From Cryobacterium sp. M96 (lineage in GTDB: Bacteria > Actinomycetota > Actinomycetes > Actinomycetales > Microbacteriaceae), in contig NZ_PJJS01000040.1 in assembly GCF_002929845.1 (NCBI RefSeq), positions 1-38,254 on the forward strand: 38,254 nt of DNA. The letters are read 5' to 3'. Positions 15,066 through 23,117 of this stretch are shown piece after piece. Position numbers and translations under genes: made by a program. How positions within the stretch are numbered: position 1 is the stretch's first letter; every line of letters starts with the position of its first letter. Under the pieces are notes generated by a model. It was not told the DNA's origin and ran no database searches. It was given only the letters and a program-made list of their open reading frames with translations.

Positions 15066-16539
15066 GCACGGAGATCACACGTGTCGGGAGGGGGATCTCG
15101 ACGGGCTCGATCACCGCGACGGGCAGGATCACCGCGGCCGGCTTCGGCGCTTCCAGCAGTAGTCGACGGGCCGTGAGGCCGATGACGGCACTGTAGGTGG
15201 GGTAGGCGAAGCGCACCCGGGCCAGAGTGGCGACGTCGACGCCGGCGGCCATCGCCGTCGTCACGGATTGGATCACTTCGACCGCGTTCTCCCCGGTGGC
15301 ATGGGCGCCGAGGATCAGCTCCCGCCGCCGGTCGGCGATCAGCTTGAGGAAGCCAGGTTCCCGGCCGTCGATCACAGCGCGGTCGAGTTCGGCGTAGGGC
15401 ACTGTCGCGACGACGCAGTGCGGGTCGCGAGCCCTGGCCTCCTCCTCGGTGAAGCCCACGCCCGCGTAGTCGGGGTCGGTGAAACCGCCGGCCGGGAGCA
15501 GGTGGTGCGGCGTTCTGCGATTGGCGCCCAGCACCGCGTTCTCGGCCGCGGCCTCGCCCTCGAATTGGGCCGCCTGTACGAGCATGTCCCGGCCGTTCGC
15601 GTCGCCGACCGCGAAAATATGGGGCACGACACTCCGGAAGTACTGGTCCACCGGGATGGCGGAACGTTCGATGGTGATGCCAGCCCGGTCGAGCCCGAGG
15701 TCGTCGACATCCGCCGGCCAACCGGTGGACATAATGACGGCGTCGAAGGCGGAAGACTGTTCCGTTCCTTTTTCGCGCCAGGACAGGGTGAGGGTTCCGT
15801 CGGCGTCCGGCTCGATCGCCGTCACCGCTTCAATGCCCGTGTGCACGGCCACGCCCTGCTCGCGGAACGCCGCCGAGACCGTGGCGGAGATGTCGGAATC
15901 CGACGCCATCAGGATGCGCGGTGCCACATCGAGCACGGTCACGTCGGAGCCGAAGGAGCTGAACACCGTGACCAACTGGGCGCCGGTGTTTCCGGCGCCG
16001 ATCACGGCTACCCGTCGGGGTAGCGACGGCAGCTTCAGAATGTCTTCCGGGACCGTCGCCAAGTGCGCCCCCGGCACGGCGAGTCGCCGAGAATGCCCGC
16101 CGACGCAGACCAGGAACGTGGCGGCGGTGAGGATGCGGCCGGTGTCCAGGACCACGGAATGCGGGTCGATGAATCGCGCCCGACCTTCCAGAACCAGTTC
16201 GATTCCGGCGGCCGCGAACCTCTCGGCCTCGCTCTTGATCGAGCGCACCTTGTTCACCCGCGACTGCACCCGGTCTCCCATGGTGGCCCAGTCGATGACG
16301 GGGTCGTTGACTACGATCCCGTAGGTATCTGCCGCGCGCACCTCGCGCATCAGGCGCGCCGCCTTGGCGAGCACCCTCGTCGGCACGCACCCCGTGTTCA
16401 CGCAGGTCCCGCCGAGCTGGTCGGCCTCCGCCACGGCGACCCGGGCTCCCAGTTCGGCGGCACGGAGCGCCGCGGCCGTTCCCGCCGGCCCCGCGCCGAT
16501 GATGACGACATCAAAGTGATTTGGGGTGTGTTCGGTCAT
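15043..16539 (-). CDS. FAD/NAD(P)-dependent pyridine nucleotide-disulfide oxidoreductase
   Basis: A 498-residue flavoprotein of the lipoamide dehydrogenase/mercuric reductase type. It has the N-terminal FAD motif GAGPAG (about 15-20), the redox-active disulfide C46-x4-C51 in GGTCVNTGC, an NAD(P) motif GAGNTG near 180, and a C-terminal dimerisation domain. The usual catalytic His-Glu pair of the HPT-x-x-E motif is absent; the equivalent stretch reads FAYPTYS. This argues against classical lipoamide, glutathione or mycothione reductase. It may be a quinone, metal or small-disulfide reductase; the substrate is unknown. ATG at 16539 is chosen because GGAG lies 7 bases upstream; a GTG at 16551 is also in frame. 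It follows the nitroreductase by 65 bases, hinting at a shared reductive role. Confidence 0.9.
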   Translation of the reverse strand: MTEHTPNHFDVVIIGAGPAGTAAALRAAELGARVAVAEADQLGGTCVNTGCVPTRVLAKAARLMREVRAADTYGIVVNDPVIDWATMGDRVQSRVNKVRSIKSEAERFAAAGIELVLEGRARFIDPHSVVLDTGRILTAATFLVCVGGHSRRLAVPGAHLATVPEDILKLPSLPRRVAVIGAGNTGAQLVTVFSSFGSDVTVLDVAPRILMASDSDISATVSAAFREQGVAVHTGIEAVTAIEPDADGTLTLSWREKGTEQSSAFDAVIMSTGWPADVDDLGLDRAGITIERSAIPVDQYFRSVVPHIFAVGDANGRDMLVQAAQFEGEAAAENAVLGANRRTPHHLLPAGGFTDPDYAGVGFTEEEARARDPHCVVATVPYAELDRAVIDGREPGFLKLIADRRRELILGAHATGENAVEVIQSVTTAMAAGVDVATLARVRFAYPTYSAVIGLTARRLLLEAPKPAAVILPVAVIEPVEIPLPTRVISVPTGAASP

Positions 16540-16603
16540 CGTGGTCTCCACCGGTGTTCACTGCTGGGGGCAGCCGGGCGCGTTGCCGGGAAAAATAGTC
16601 GAA

Positions 16604-17221
16604 TCATGTTTTTACCTGACGGGGCTGTGGAGTTACTGTGTCGGGGCGGGCTCTTGCTGCTGGTCGTTGACTAGTCGTTGACCAGTCGTTGACCAGGAGA
16701 AGCTCGACGAGAGGCTTGCGGGTGCGCGGGGCGGACTCGCGTTCGAGCAGCTCAGGGGAGAGCAGGGAGACGTCGCCGAGCACGCCGAGGGCGGTGCCGT
16801 CGAAGCCGCCGAGCTGGTGGGTGTGCAGTCCCTCGTGCTGGGCCTGGATCGTCAGATGGGCGACGGCCTGACCCAGGTCGTAGCGGGCCCACGGGTTCTC
16901 GCGGGTCACGTCGATCGGCAGGGTGGCGACGTTGACGATCAGCACGGAGGCGGCATCCGCCCCCGCCTTGTTGAAGCCCATCAGCGTCTCATGGATCTTC
17001 GCGAAGCTGTCCGAGCCGCGGCGGGCGACGATGAAGCGGGCCGGCTGCATGTTGCTGGCCGAGGGAGCCCAACGGGCGGCTTCGAGCACGGTGGTCAGAG
17101 TGGCTTCGTCGACGAGGGCCGTCGGGTAGAAGCCGCGGGGACTCCAGCGCCCGGCGAGCACGGGGAGGAGGAGCGACGCCGTGTGGGCGGCGCGGCTGAG
17201 GGTTTTGGTGATGAGGTTCAT
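16604..17221 (-). CDS. Nitroreductase family protein
   Basis: About 205 residues of the FMN-dependent nitroreductase fold. The FMN-binding RWSPRGF near residue 26, the AARWAPSASNMQPARF segment, and a late GLHTHQLGGFD segment are all typical. These enzymes reduce nitroaromatics, quinones or flavins with NAD(P)H. The ATG at 17221 (MNLITKT) is preferred over an upstream GTG/ATG because family sequence begins there. The C-terminus is odd. An 11-base unit repeated three times (16663-16695) falls inside the last codons, and because 11 is not a multiple of 3 it forces all three frames to be read in turn. With a single unit the protein would end ...LLVNDQQQEPAPTQ, much shorter than the present tail. 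Confidence 0.88.
   Translation of the reverse strand: MNLITKTLSRAAHTASLLLPVLAGRWSPRGFYPTALVDEATLTTVLEAARWAPSASNMQPARFIVARRGSDSFAKIHETLMGFNKAGADAASVLIVNVATLPIDVTRENPWARYDLGQAVAHLTIQAQHEGLHTHQLGGFDGTALGVLGDVSLLSPELLERESAPRTRKPLVELLLVNDWSTTSQRPAARARPDTVTPQPRQVKT
16663..16695. repeat. 11-bp tandem repeat x3 inside nitroreductase gene
   Basis: Three consecutive units GTCGTTGACTA, GTCGTTGACCA and GTCGTTGACCA (plus strand). Each gain or loss of a unit changes the reading frame of the nitroreductase C-terminus. Confidence 0.92.
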
Positions 17222-17351
17222 AGGCCCATCTTTTGCCGGAGTCTGGCTGGGATGGCGGGGCAACGCTGACCCATCCACTCCAACGCGGGCGGCGGCACAC
17301 TATTCCGCTACCACCTGCCGCTGCGGTATACGCATCGCCGAAGCATCTCAC

Positions 17352-17401
17352 GAGCGGGTAAGCGTCGGAATGCGGCGTCGAAACCGACGCTCTACCCGCT
17401 C
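17352..17401 (-). terminator. Strong hairpin terminator after acyl-CoA ligase
   Basis: GAGCGGGTAAGCGTCGG (17352-17368) pairs with CCGACGCTCTACCCGCTC (17384-17401). This gives a 17-bp stem with one bulged base and a 15-base loop. It starts 6 bases beyond the minus-strand stop of the ligase gene, so it marks the end of the long minus-strand operon. No T-tract follows. Confidence 0.75.
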
Positions 17402-17407
17402 TCGCGG

Positions 17408-19099
17408 CTACTCCTTGATCAAGCCGGCTCGCACCTCGCGGCGCAGCACCTTGCCGATCAGCGACCGGGGCAGCTCGTCGACCTCCACGACGGTGCGGGG
17501 CACCTTGTAGGCGGAGAGCCGGGTGCGGCAATACGTGCGGATGGCGTCGACGTCGAGGGTGGCCCCCGCCGCCAACACGACCGCGGCGGCGACGTCTTCG
17601 CCGCCGTTCGCGCTCGGCAGCCCGACGACGGCGGCGTCGGCGACATCCGGATGCGACAAAAGAGCGGCCTCGACCTCGGAGGGCGCCACATTGAAGCCGC
17701 CGGTGATGATGAGTTCTTTGATACGGTCGACGACCGTGACGAAGCCGTCGGAGGAGACGCGGACGATGTCGCCGGTGCGCAGCCAGCCTCCATCGAGAAG
17801 GGTCTTGGCGGTCTCGGTCGGCTGGTCCCAGTAGCCGGAAGAGACCTGTGGGCCACGGATGAGTAGCTCACCTTCCTCTTCGATCCCGCGGTTCACGGTC
17901 GGGTCGTCCGGGTCCACCACGCGGATCTCGGTGCTCGGGAACGGCACGCCCACCGTGCCGGGGCGCCGGCTCGGGCCCATCGGGTTGCCGACAGCGATCG
18001 GCGAGGCCTCGGTCATGCCGTAGCCCTCGACCAACAGCCCGCCGGTGGCGGCCTCCCAGCGTTCCACGATCGACACCGGCAGGCTCATCGCGCCCGAGAT
18101 GGCGTAACGGATGCTGCGCAGGCTTACATTCTTCGCCGTCGCGGCCTTCACGAGCCGGTCATAGATCGGCGGGACGGCCGGCATGAATGTGGGTGGGGTG
18201 CGCCGGGCCGCATCGAGCAGCAGTCCCTCGTCGAACTTGGGAAACAGCACGAGCCGGGCGCCGGTGGCCATCGCGAACGTCAGACAGAGGGTCAGGCCGT
18301 AGGCGTGGAACATGGGCAGGACCGCGTAGAAGACCTCCTCGCCAGGGCGCAGCCCCTGCACCCAGGCCTCGCCCTGCAGGGCGTTCGAGCGCAGGTTGAA
18401 GTGGCTGAGGATGGCACCCTTCGGGGTGCCGGTGGTGCCGCTGGTGTATTGGAGCGCGGCGGTGTCGGTGACCTTCGGGCGCGGGTGGCCGGGGCGCAGC
18501 TTGCGTGAGCCGACGATGCCGGACCAGCTGAAGGCATCCTTGCCCAGCGGGCCCGAGGTCAGGGCGTCTCGCGACTCGCGGGCTTTAGCGATCGGCAGCT
18601 TGAGCAGGAGCCGCTTGGCGAGCGGCATCGCTTCCGTCAGGTTCACCGCGATCACGGTGCGCAGGCCCAGGTCGGCGGGGAAATCGGTGACGGTCTGGTA
18701 GATCTTGTCCCAAACGATGGCGACGCGGGCGCCGTGGTCTTCAAACTGGTGTCGGAGTTCACGTTCGGTGTAGAGCGGGTTGTGCTCGACGACGATCGCG
18801 CCCAGGCGTAGCACGGCGTAGAAAGCCACCACGTGCTGAGGGCAGTTCGGCAGCACAAGGGCCACCCGGTCGCCGGGTTTGACGCCGAGGCGCAGGAGGC
18901 CGTTTGCAGCCCGAGAGATCTGCTCGCCGAGCTCGGCGTAGGTGGTGGTGGCGCCGAAGAAGTCGAGGGCCACGCTGGGGCCGAACCGGCGCGCCGAGGT
19001 CTCGATCATGTCGGAGAGCGTGTCGGTCGGTTCCTGGATGGTACTCGGAACGCCGGGGGCGTAGGAGCCGAGCCAGGGTTTATTCTCGAAGACGTTCAT
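17408..19099 (-). CDS. Long-chain fatty-acid--CoA ligase (AMP-forming)
   Basis: A 563-residue adenylate-forming enzyme that activates a carboxylic acid to acyl-AMP and then acyl-CoA. Visible motifs are the P-loop YTSGTTGTPKG (about 218-228), A5 YGMTEA, the hinge region VVDRIKELIITGGFN, and the C-terminal catalytic lysine in LIGKVLRREV. The sequence is FadD-like; chain length and true substrate are not determined. The ATG at 19099 overlaps the stop of the preceding threonine-aldolase-family gene as ATGA, so translation is probably coupled. The open frame extends further upstream only inside that gene. It is the last gene before a strong terminator. Confidence 0.9.
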   Translation of the reverse strand: MNVFENKPWLGSYAPGVPSTIQEPTDTLSDMIETSARRFGPSVALDFFGATTTYAELGEQISRAANGLLRLGVKPGDRVALVLPNCPQHVVAFYAVLRLGAIVVEHNPLYTERELRHQFEDHGARVAIVWDKIYQTVTDFPADLGLRTVIAVNLTEAMPLAKRLLLKLPIAKARESRDALTSGPLGKDAFSWSGIVGSRKLRPGHPRPKVTDTAALQYTSGTTGTPKGAILSHFNLRSNALQGEAWVQGLRPGEEVFYAVLPMFHAYGLTLCLTFAMATGARLVLFPKFDEGLLLDAARRTPPTFMPAVPPIYDRLVKAATAKNVSLRSIRYAISGAMSLPVSIVERWEAATGGLLVEGYGMTEASPIAVGNPMGPSRRPGTVGVPFPSTEIRVVDPDDPTVNRGIEEEGELLIRGPQVSSGYWDQPTETAKTLLDGGWLRTGDIVRVSSDGFVTVVDRIKELIITGGFNVAPSEVEAALLSHPDVADAAVVGLPSANGGEDVAAAVVLAAGATLDVDAIRTYCRTRLSAYKVPRTVVEVDELPRSLIGKVLRREVRAGLIKE

Positions 19100-20184
19100 C
19101 GGGCGGCCAGTTCTCTGATCAGGGCCGCGACGAATGCGTCGATGTCGGCCTCCTCGGTGTCGAAGCCGCACATCCAGCGCACCTCGTTGGTCGCGGGGTC
19201 CCAATCGTAGAACCGGAAGTGCCCGCGCAGGCGATCGGCCACGCCGGGGGGCAGGATCGCGAAGATCGCGTTGGCCTGAGTGTTCTGGGTGAAGGACAAG
19301 CCCTCGATTTCGCCGGCGGCGATACCGGTCTCGAGGGCGTGGCGCATCCGTGTGGCCATGGCGTTGGCGTGGCCGGCGTTTCGCTGCCAGAGGTCGCCGC
19401 CGAGCAGCGCGATCAGCTGGGCCGAGATGAAGCGCATCTTCGAGGCCAGCTGCATGTTCAGTTTGCGCAGGTAGAGCAGGCCCGCGGATGCCTCAGGGTT
19501 CAGGACCACGACGCACTCGCCGTACATCATGCCGTTCTTGGTGCCGCCGAAGCTGAGCACGTCGACGCCGGCGTCACGGGTGAAGGTGCGGAACGGCAGG
19601 CCCAGCGAGGTGGCGGCGTTGGACAGGCGGGCGCCGTCCATGTGCAGCTTCATGCCGTGGGCGTGTGCGTGGTCGGCGATGGCCCGCACCTCGTCGACCG
19701 TGTACGCGGTGCCGAGCTCGGTGGTCTGGGTGATCGACACCACGAGCGGTTGAGCGCGGTGTTCGTCGCCCCAGCCCCAGGCCTGCTGGTCGATCAGTGC
19801 GGGGGTGAGTTTGCCGTCGGGGGTGTCGACGGTGAGGAGCTTGATGCCGGCCACCTTTTCGGGGGCGCCCGCCTCATCCGTGTTGATATGAGCGGTGGAT
19901 GCGCAGATCACGGCGCCCCAGCGCGGCAGCATCGACTGCAGGCCGATCACATTGGCGCCGGTGCCGTTGAAGACCGGGAAGGCTTCGACGCCCGCGCCGA
20001 AGTGTTCGGTGAAGACCTGCTGCAGCCGGGCAGTGTAGACGTCTTCGCCGTAGGCGATCTGGTGCGCGCCGTTGGCGGCGACGATCGCCTCGAGAATCTC
20101 GGGGTGCACCCCGGAGTAGTTGTCGGATGCGAACCCGCGCGAAGAAAGGTCATGGAGTTGAGTCACCCCTCCATCTTCGCGCAT
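19096..20184 (-). CDS. Threonine aldolase family PLP-dependent enzyme
   Basis: A 362-residue fold-type I PLP enzyme related to low-specificity L-threonine aldolase, which splits threonine or allo-threonine to glycine and acetaldehyde. It shows the N-terminal SDNYSGVHPE segment, the glycine-rich FNGTGANV cofactor phosphate site, HMDGARLSNA, and the Schiff-base lysine K216 in SFGGTKNG. The ATG at 20184 (MREDGGVTQ) has GGAG 7 bases upstream. A GTG six codons later is less likely because its GGAGG is only one base away. Its stop overlaps the start of the acyl-CoA ligase. A large inverted repeat lies just upstream. The real substrate may be another beta-hydroxy amino acid. Confidence 0.9.
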   Translation of the reverse strand: MREDGGVTQLHDLSSRGFASDNYSGVHPEILEAIVAANGAHQIAYGEDVYTARLQQVFTEHFGAGVEAFPVFNGTGANVIGLQSMLPRWGAVICASTAHINTDEAGAPEKVAGIKLLTVDTPDGKLTPALIDQQAWGWGDEHRAQPLVVSITQTTELGTAYTVDEVRAIADHAHAHGMKLHMDGARLSNAATSLGLPFRTFTRDAGVDVLSFGGTKNGMMYGECVVVLNPEASAGLLYLRKLNMQLASKMRFISAQLIALLGGDLWQRNAGHANAMATRMRHALETGIAAGEIEGLSFTQNTQANAIFAILPPGVADRLRGHFRFYDWDPATNEVRWMCGFDTEEADIDAFVAALIRELAAR

Positions 20185-20217
20185 CCGTCTGCTCCGCTTC
20201 TGTGCGCTCGGTGTGCG

Positions 20218-20294
20218 AATTCGACGGAGATTTTGCGTTGAAACGGTGATTTCGGGCCGAAACCGGCCCGTGGGAGCAAAATCAACGTCGAATT
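20218..20294. repeat. Long palindromic element between ABC permease and aldolase genes
   Basis: Arms of 19 bases, 20218-20236 and 20276-20294, match as an inverted repeat at 17 positions (AATTCGACG..GATTTTGC). The 39-base loop itself contains TTTCGG-G-CCGAAA. It could be a REP-like mobile palindrome, an attenuator, or an RNA-processing hairpin within the operon transcript. Confidence 0.7.
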
Positions 20295-20348
20295 GGTTCG
20301 GGGCAGGGTTCAGGTTCGGGGCCGGGATCGGGCTGGCGGGGCGGCAGG

Positions 20349-21506
20349 TCAGCCGCGCAGGGCCTGGCGCAACGTAACGCGGGCGCCCATCCGCAGCAGG
20401 GAGTTCGAGTAGATGCGGGAGCCCAGCAGGATGACCACGGCCGTCGAGGCGAGCAGGATGGCCAGCGAGAGCAGCGGCTCCCACCAGGCGGCCGTGCCGA
20501 GGAAGATGCGCATCGGCATGCCGACCGGGGCCGAGAACGGGATGTAGGACATGACGGCGAGCACGGTGGGGTTGTCGTTGAAAAAGATCACCAGAAAATA
20601 GGGAATCATCACGAGGAACAGCACGGGCGAGGTGGCCGAGCCCACGTCTTCCTGGCGGGAGACCATCGACGCGGTCGCGGCGAACAGCGCCGCAAGCATG
20701 ACGAAGCCGAACGCGAAGAACACGGCGAACCAGACGATCGACGGCCCCACGGTGCCCAGCAACCCGAACTGGCCGGTCGTGGCCATGCCGATCGCCACCA
20801 GCAGGCCGATCGCCACGATCTGCCCGAAGGCCATGATGCTGTTGCCCACCACCTTGCCGCCGAGCAGGGCGCGCACCGGGATGGTGGTCATCAGGATCTC
20901 GACGACCCGGGTCTGCTTTTCCTCGACGACGCTCTGCGCGATGGTCGAGCCGAACGTGATCGCCGACATGAAGAAGACCAGCCCGAAGCCCAGGGAGACG
21001 AGGTAGACGAGGCCACCGCTCTGCCGCGATGTCGGCTCGAGCAGGCTCACCGCGGGGGTGACGCTCAGGGCCGCGAGCACACCCACCGGCGGGGAGTCGA
21101 GGGCGATGACGCGCACGCCGAGCAGGGCATCCGCCCGGGTGGACGGAACGACCGCCGCGGAGACGGTGCCGTCCCGCACCAGGGACTCGGCAGCGCCGAT
21201 GTCATCGGCCTTCACCATCGTGAACGACTCGGTCTGCTCGACGACCTGAGCGGCGGACCCCACGACGGCCACCTTCGGCATGGTCAGGTTCTGACTCGCA
21301 ATACTGCCGGCGACGACGGAACCGACCGAGATGAGCAGCAGGATGCCGGTTGAGATCAGGAAGGCCTTGCTGCGCAGCCGGGCCATGATCTCGCGGGTCG
21401 CGACAAGCCACACACTCCGGGCGAAGCTCGGCGCCGGATACCGGGGGCGAACCTGCGGGCGTCCGATGTGTGGCGTGCCGGCGCGGTCGTTCCAGATGGT
21501 GCTCAC
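20349..21506 (-). CDS. ABC-2 type exporter permease
   Basis: A 385-residue membrane protein of the NatB/ABC-2 class. It has one N-terminal transmembrane helix after a cytoplasmic lead (VATREIMARLRSKAFLIS), an extracytoplasmic domain of about 130 residues, then five to six membrane segments. The conserved coupling-helix region EEKQTRVVEILMTTIPVRALLGGK lies between the early segments. It pairs with the ATPase encoded immediately upstream: the GTG start overlaps the ATPase stop as GTGA. NatAB-type systems export Na+, antibiotics or lipids; the cargo here is unknown. Confidence 0.9.
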   Translation of the reverse strand: MSTIWNDRAGTPHIGRPQVRPRYPAPSFARSVWLVATREIMARLRSKAFLISTGILLLISVGSVVAGSIASQNLTMPKVAVVGSAAQVVEQTESFTMVKADDIGAAESLVRDGTVSAAVVPSTRADALLGVRVIALDSPPVGVLAALSVTPAVSLLEPTSRQSGGLVYLVSLGFGLVFFMSAITFGSTIAQSVVEEKQTRVVEILMTTIPVRALLGGKVVGNSIMAFGQIVAIGLLVAIGMATTGQFGLLGTVGPSIVWFAVFFAFGFVMLAALFAATASMVSRQEDVGSATSPVLFLVMIPYFLVIFFNDNPTVLAVMSYIPFSAPVGMPMRIFLGTAAWWEPLLSLAILLASTAVVILLGSRIYSNSLLRMGARVTLRQALRG

Positions 21507-22387
21507 TGCACGATCTCCTTGAAGATCGTGGCGAGGCTGGGCCGCTGTTGGCTGAACTGTGTCACCGGGGCCCGGGTGAGGGCCTGGCGCAGAACGGACT
21601 GGCTGGCGGCATCCGTTTCGGCTTCGAACACGGCGACACCCCCGGAGAGGTCGAGCACGGAGATGCCGGGCACGGTATGGATCCACTCAGCGTCGGCCGC
21701 GGTGCGCAATTCGAACCGGGGGCTGCTGTGCTGCTCGCGCAGCCGCTCTCGGGGGCCGTTGGCCCGGATCTCGCCGTCGGCGATGATGACGACGTCGTCG
21801 CAGAGGCGCTCGACGATGTCGAGCTGGTGCGAGGAGAACAGCACCGGCGCGCCCTGGGCGGCGAAGCCGGAGAGCACGCTCATGACCACTTCCACCGCGA
21901 GCGGGTCAAGGCCGGAGAACGGCTCGTCGAGCACGAGGAACTCCGGGTCGTGCACGAGCGCGGCCGCGATCTGGGCGCGCTGCTGGTTGCCGAGCGAGAG
22001 AGACTGCACCAGGTCACCGGCCCGCTCGCCGAGGCCGAGCCGGTCGAGCAACTCGGCGGTGTTGCGGCGGGCGGAAGCCGGGCCCAACCCGTGCAGGCGG
22101 GCCAGGTAGACGAGATGCTCGCCCACCTTCATCTTCGGGTAGAGGCCGCGCTCCTCCGGCATGTAGCCGAAGCGGCGGCGGTCGTCGCTGGTCAGCGGAA
22201 CGCCGTCTTGCAGCACGGTGCCGGAGTCGGCCGACAGCACCCCCAGGATGATCCGCATGGTGGTTGTCTTGCCGGCGCCGTTCGCACCGACGAAGCCGGT
22301 CAGGCGTCCGCTCTCGACGCCGAAACTCACGTCGGTCAGCACCTGCCGGGTGCCATAACGCTTGTTTATGGTCCTGATGTCGAGCAT
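21503..22387 (-). CDS. ABC exporter ATP-binding protein
   Basis: A 294-residue nucleotide-binding subunit: Walker A GANGAGKTT (about 35-43), signature LSLGNQQR (about 137; LSxGNQQ is typical of the NatA/YhaQ type), Walker B FLVLDEPFSGLDP, and the switch His in FSSHQLD. A C-terminal domain of about 90 residues follows, as is usual for ABC-2 exporters. The ATG at 22387 is preceded by GAGGGG; the longer open frame runs back into the SDR gene and is not family sequence. It is translationally coupled to the permease. Confidence 0.93.
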   Translation of the reverse strand: MLDIRTINKRYGTRQVLTDVSFGVESGRLTGFVGANGAGKTTTMRIILGVLSADSGTVLQDGVPLTSDDRRRFGYMPEERGLYPKMKVGEHLVYLARLHGLGPASARRNTAELLDRLGLGERAGDLVQSLSLGNQQRAQIAAALVHDPEFLVLDEPFSGLDPLAVEVVMSVLSGFAAQGAPVLFSSHQLDIVERLCDDVVIIADGEIRANGPRERLREQHSSPRFELRTAADAEWIHTVPGISVLDLSGGVAVFEAETDAASQSVLRQALTRAPVTQFSQQRPSLATIFKEIVQ

Positions 22388-22445
22388 GCCCACCCCTCTG
22401 TAGCCTGGTTCCACGCTAGCGCGCCGCGGGGTGCCGACGTCGGGT

Positions 22446-23117
22446 TCAGGGGGCCAAAAGCACGCGAGAAGTGTTGACGGATGCCGCCGACGCGTCCCAC
22501 AGGCCGACCACCGCGGTCGCAAGTGCGGTTTCCAGCCCGGCGAGGGCACGCACGACGAAGATGACCGCCGCGGCATCCGCGCCTACTTTCGCGAAGCCCT
22601 GACCGACCGCGCGGGTCCAGGTTTCGGCGGCGGCCTTCGCGGCGGCGTAGTTCGCGCCGCCCGGGGCCGGCTTGTCGACCGATACCGACGACACGATCGC
22701 CAGGCGACCGGCCGGCGAGGCCAGCAGGTCGTCGTTGAACGCGCGGGTGGTGTTGCGCAGCGTGGCGACGACGTGCGCGTGCAGGAAATCCCAGTCCCCG
22801 TCGGACTGGCCGGCCAGCCCGCCGCCGCCGCGCCAGCCGCCGACCAGGTGGATCAGGCCGTCGATCGGACCGTGCTCGCCGTGCACGGCGTCGGCCAGGG
22901 CCGTGACCTGGGCGAAGTCGCCGAGGTCGCAGACATAGGTTGCGGCACCGGGAACCTCGGCGCGGAAGCCGCGCAGGCGCTCGGCGTTGGTGCCGACCGC
23001 GATCACGTGCGCGCCGGCATCCGTCAGCGCGGTGGCCACGGCGCGGCCGGCCGCGCTGGTCGCACCGGCGATGAGCACGGTGCGACCAGCGACGGCCCTG
23101 CCTGCGGTGTCAGTCAC
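22446..23117 (-). CDS. SDR family oxidoreductase
   Basis: A 223-residue short-chain dehydrogenase/reductase with an N-terminal Rossmann segment VLIAGATSAAGRAVA. The glycine motif reads GATSAAG instead of the usual TG-x3-G-x-G. The active site is Ser in IVSSVS followed by Y-A-A-A-K, so the catalytic Tyr and Lys are intact. It starts at GTG, overlapping the last 8 bases of the DUF6421 gene, so the two are very likely translated together. Substrate unknown. Partnership with the DUF6421 protein is the strongest functional hint. Confidence 0.88.
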   Translation of the reverse strand: MTDTAGRAVAGRTVLIAGATSAAGRAVATALTDAGAHVIAVGTNAERLRGFRAEVPGAATYVCDLGDFAQVTALADAVHGEHGPIDGLIHLVGGWRGGGGLAGQSDGDWDFLHAHVVATLRNTTRAFNDDLLASPAGRLAIVSSVSVDKPAPGGANYAAAKAAAETWTRAVGQGFAKVGADAAAVIFVVRALAGLETALATAVVGLWDASAASVNTSRVLLAP

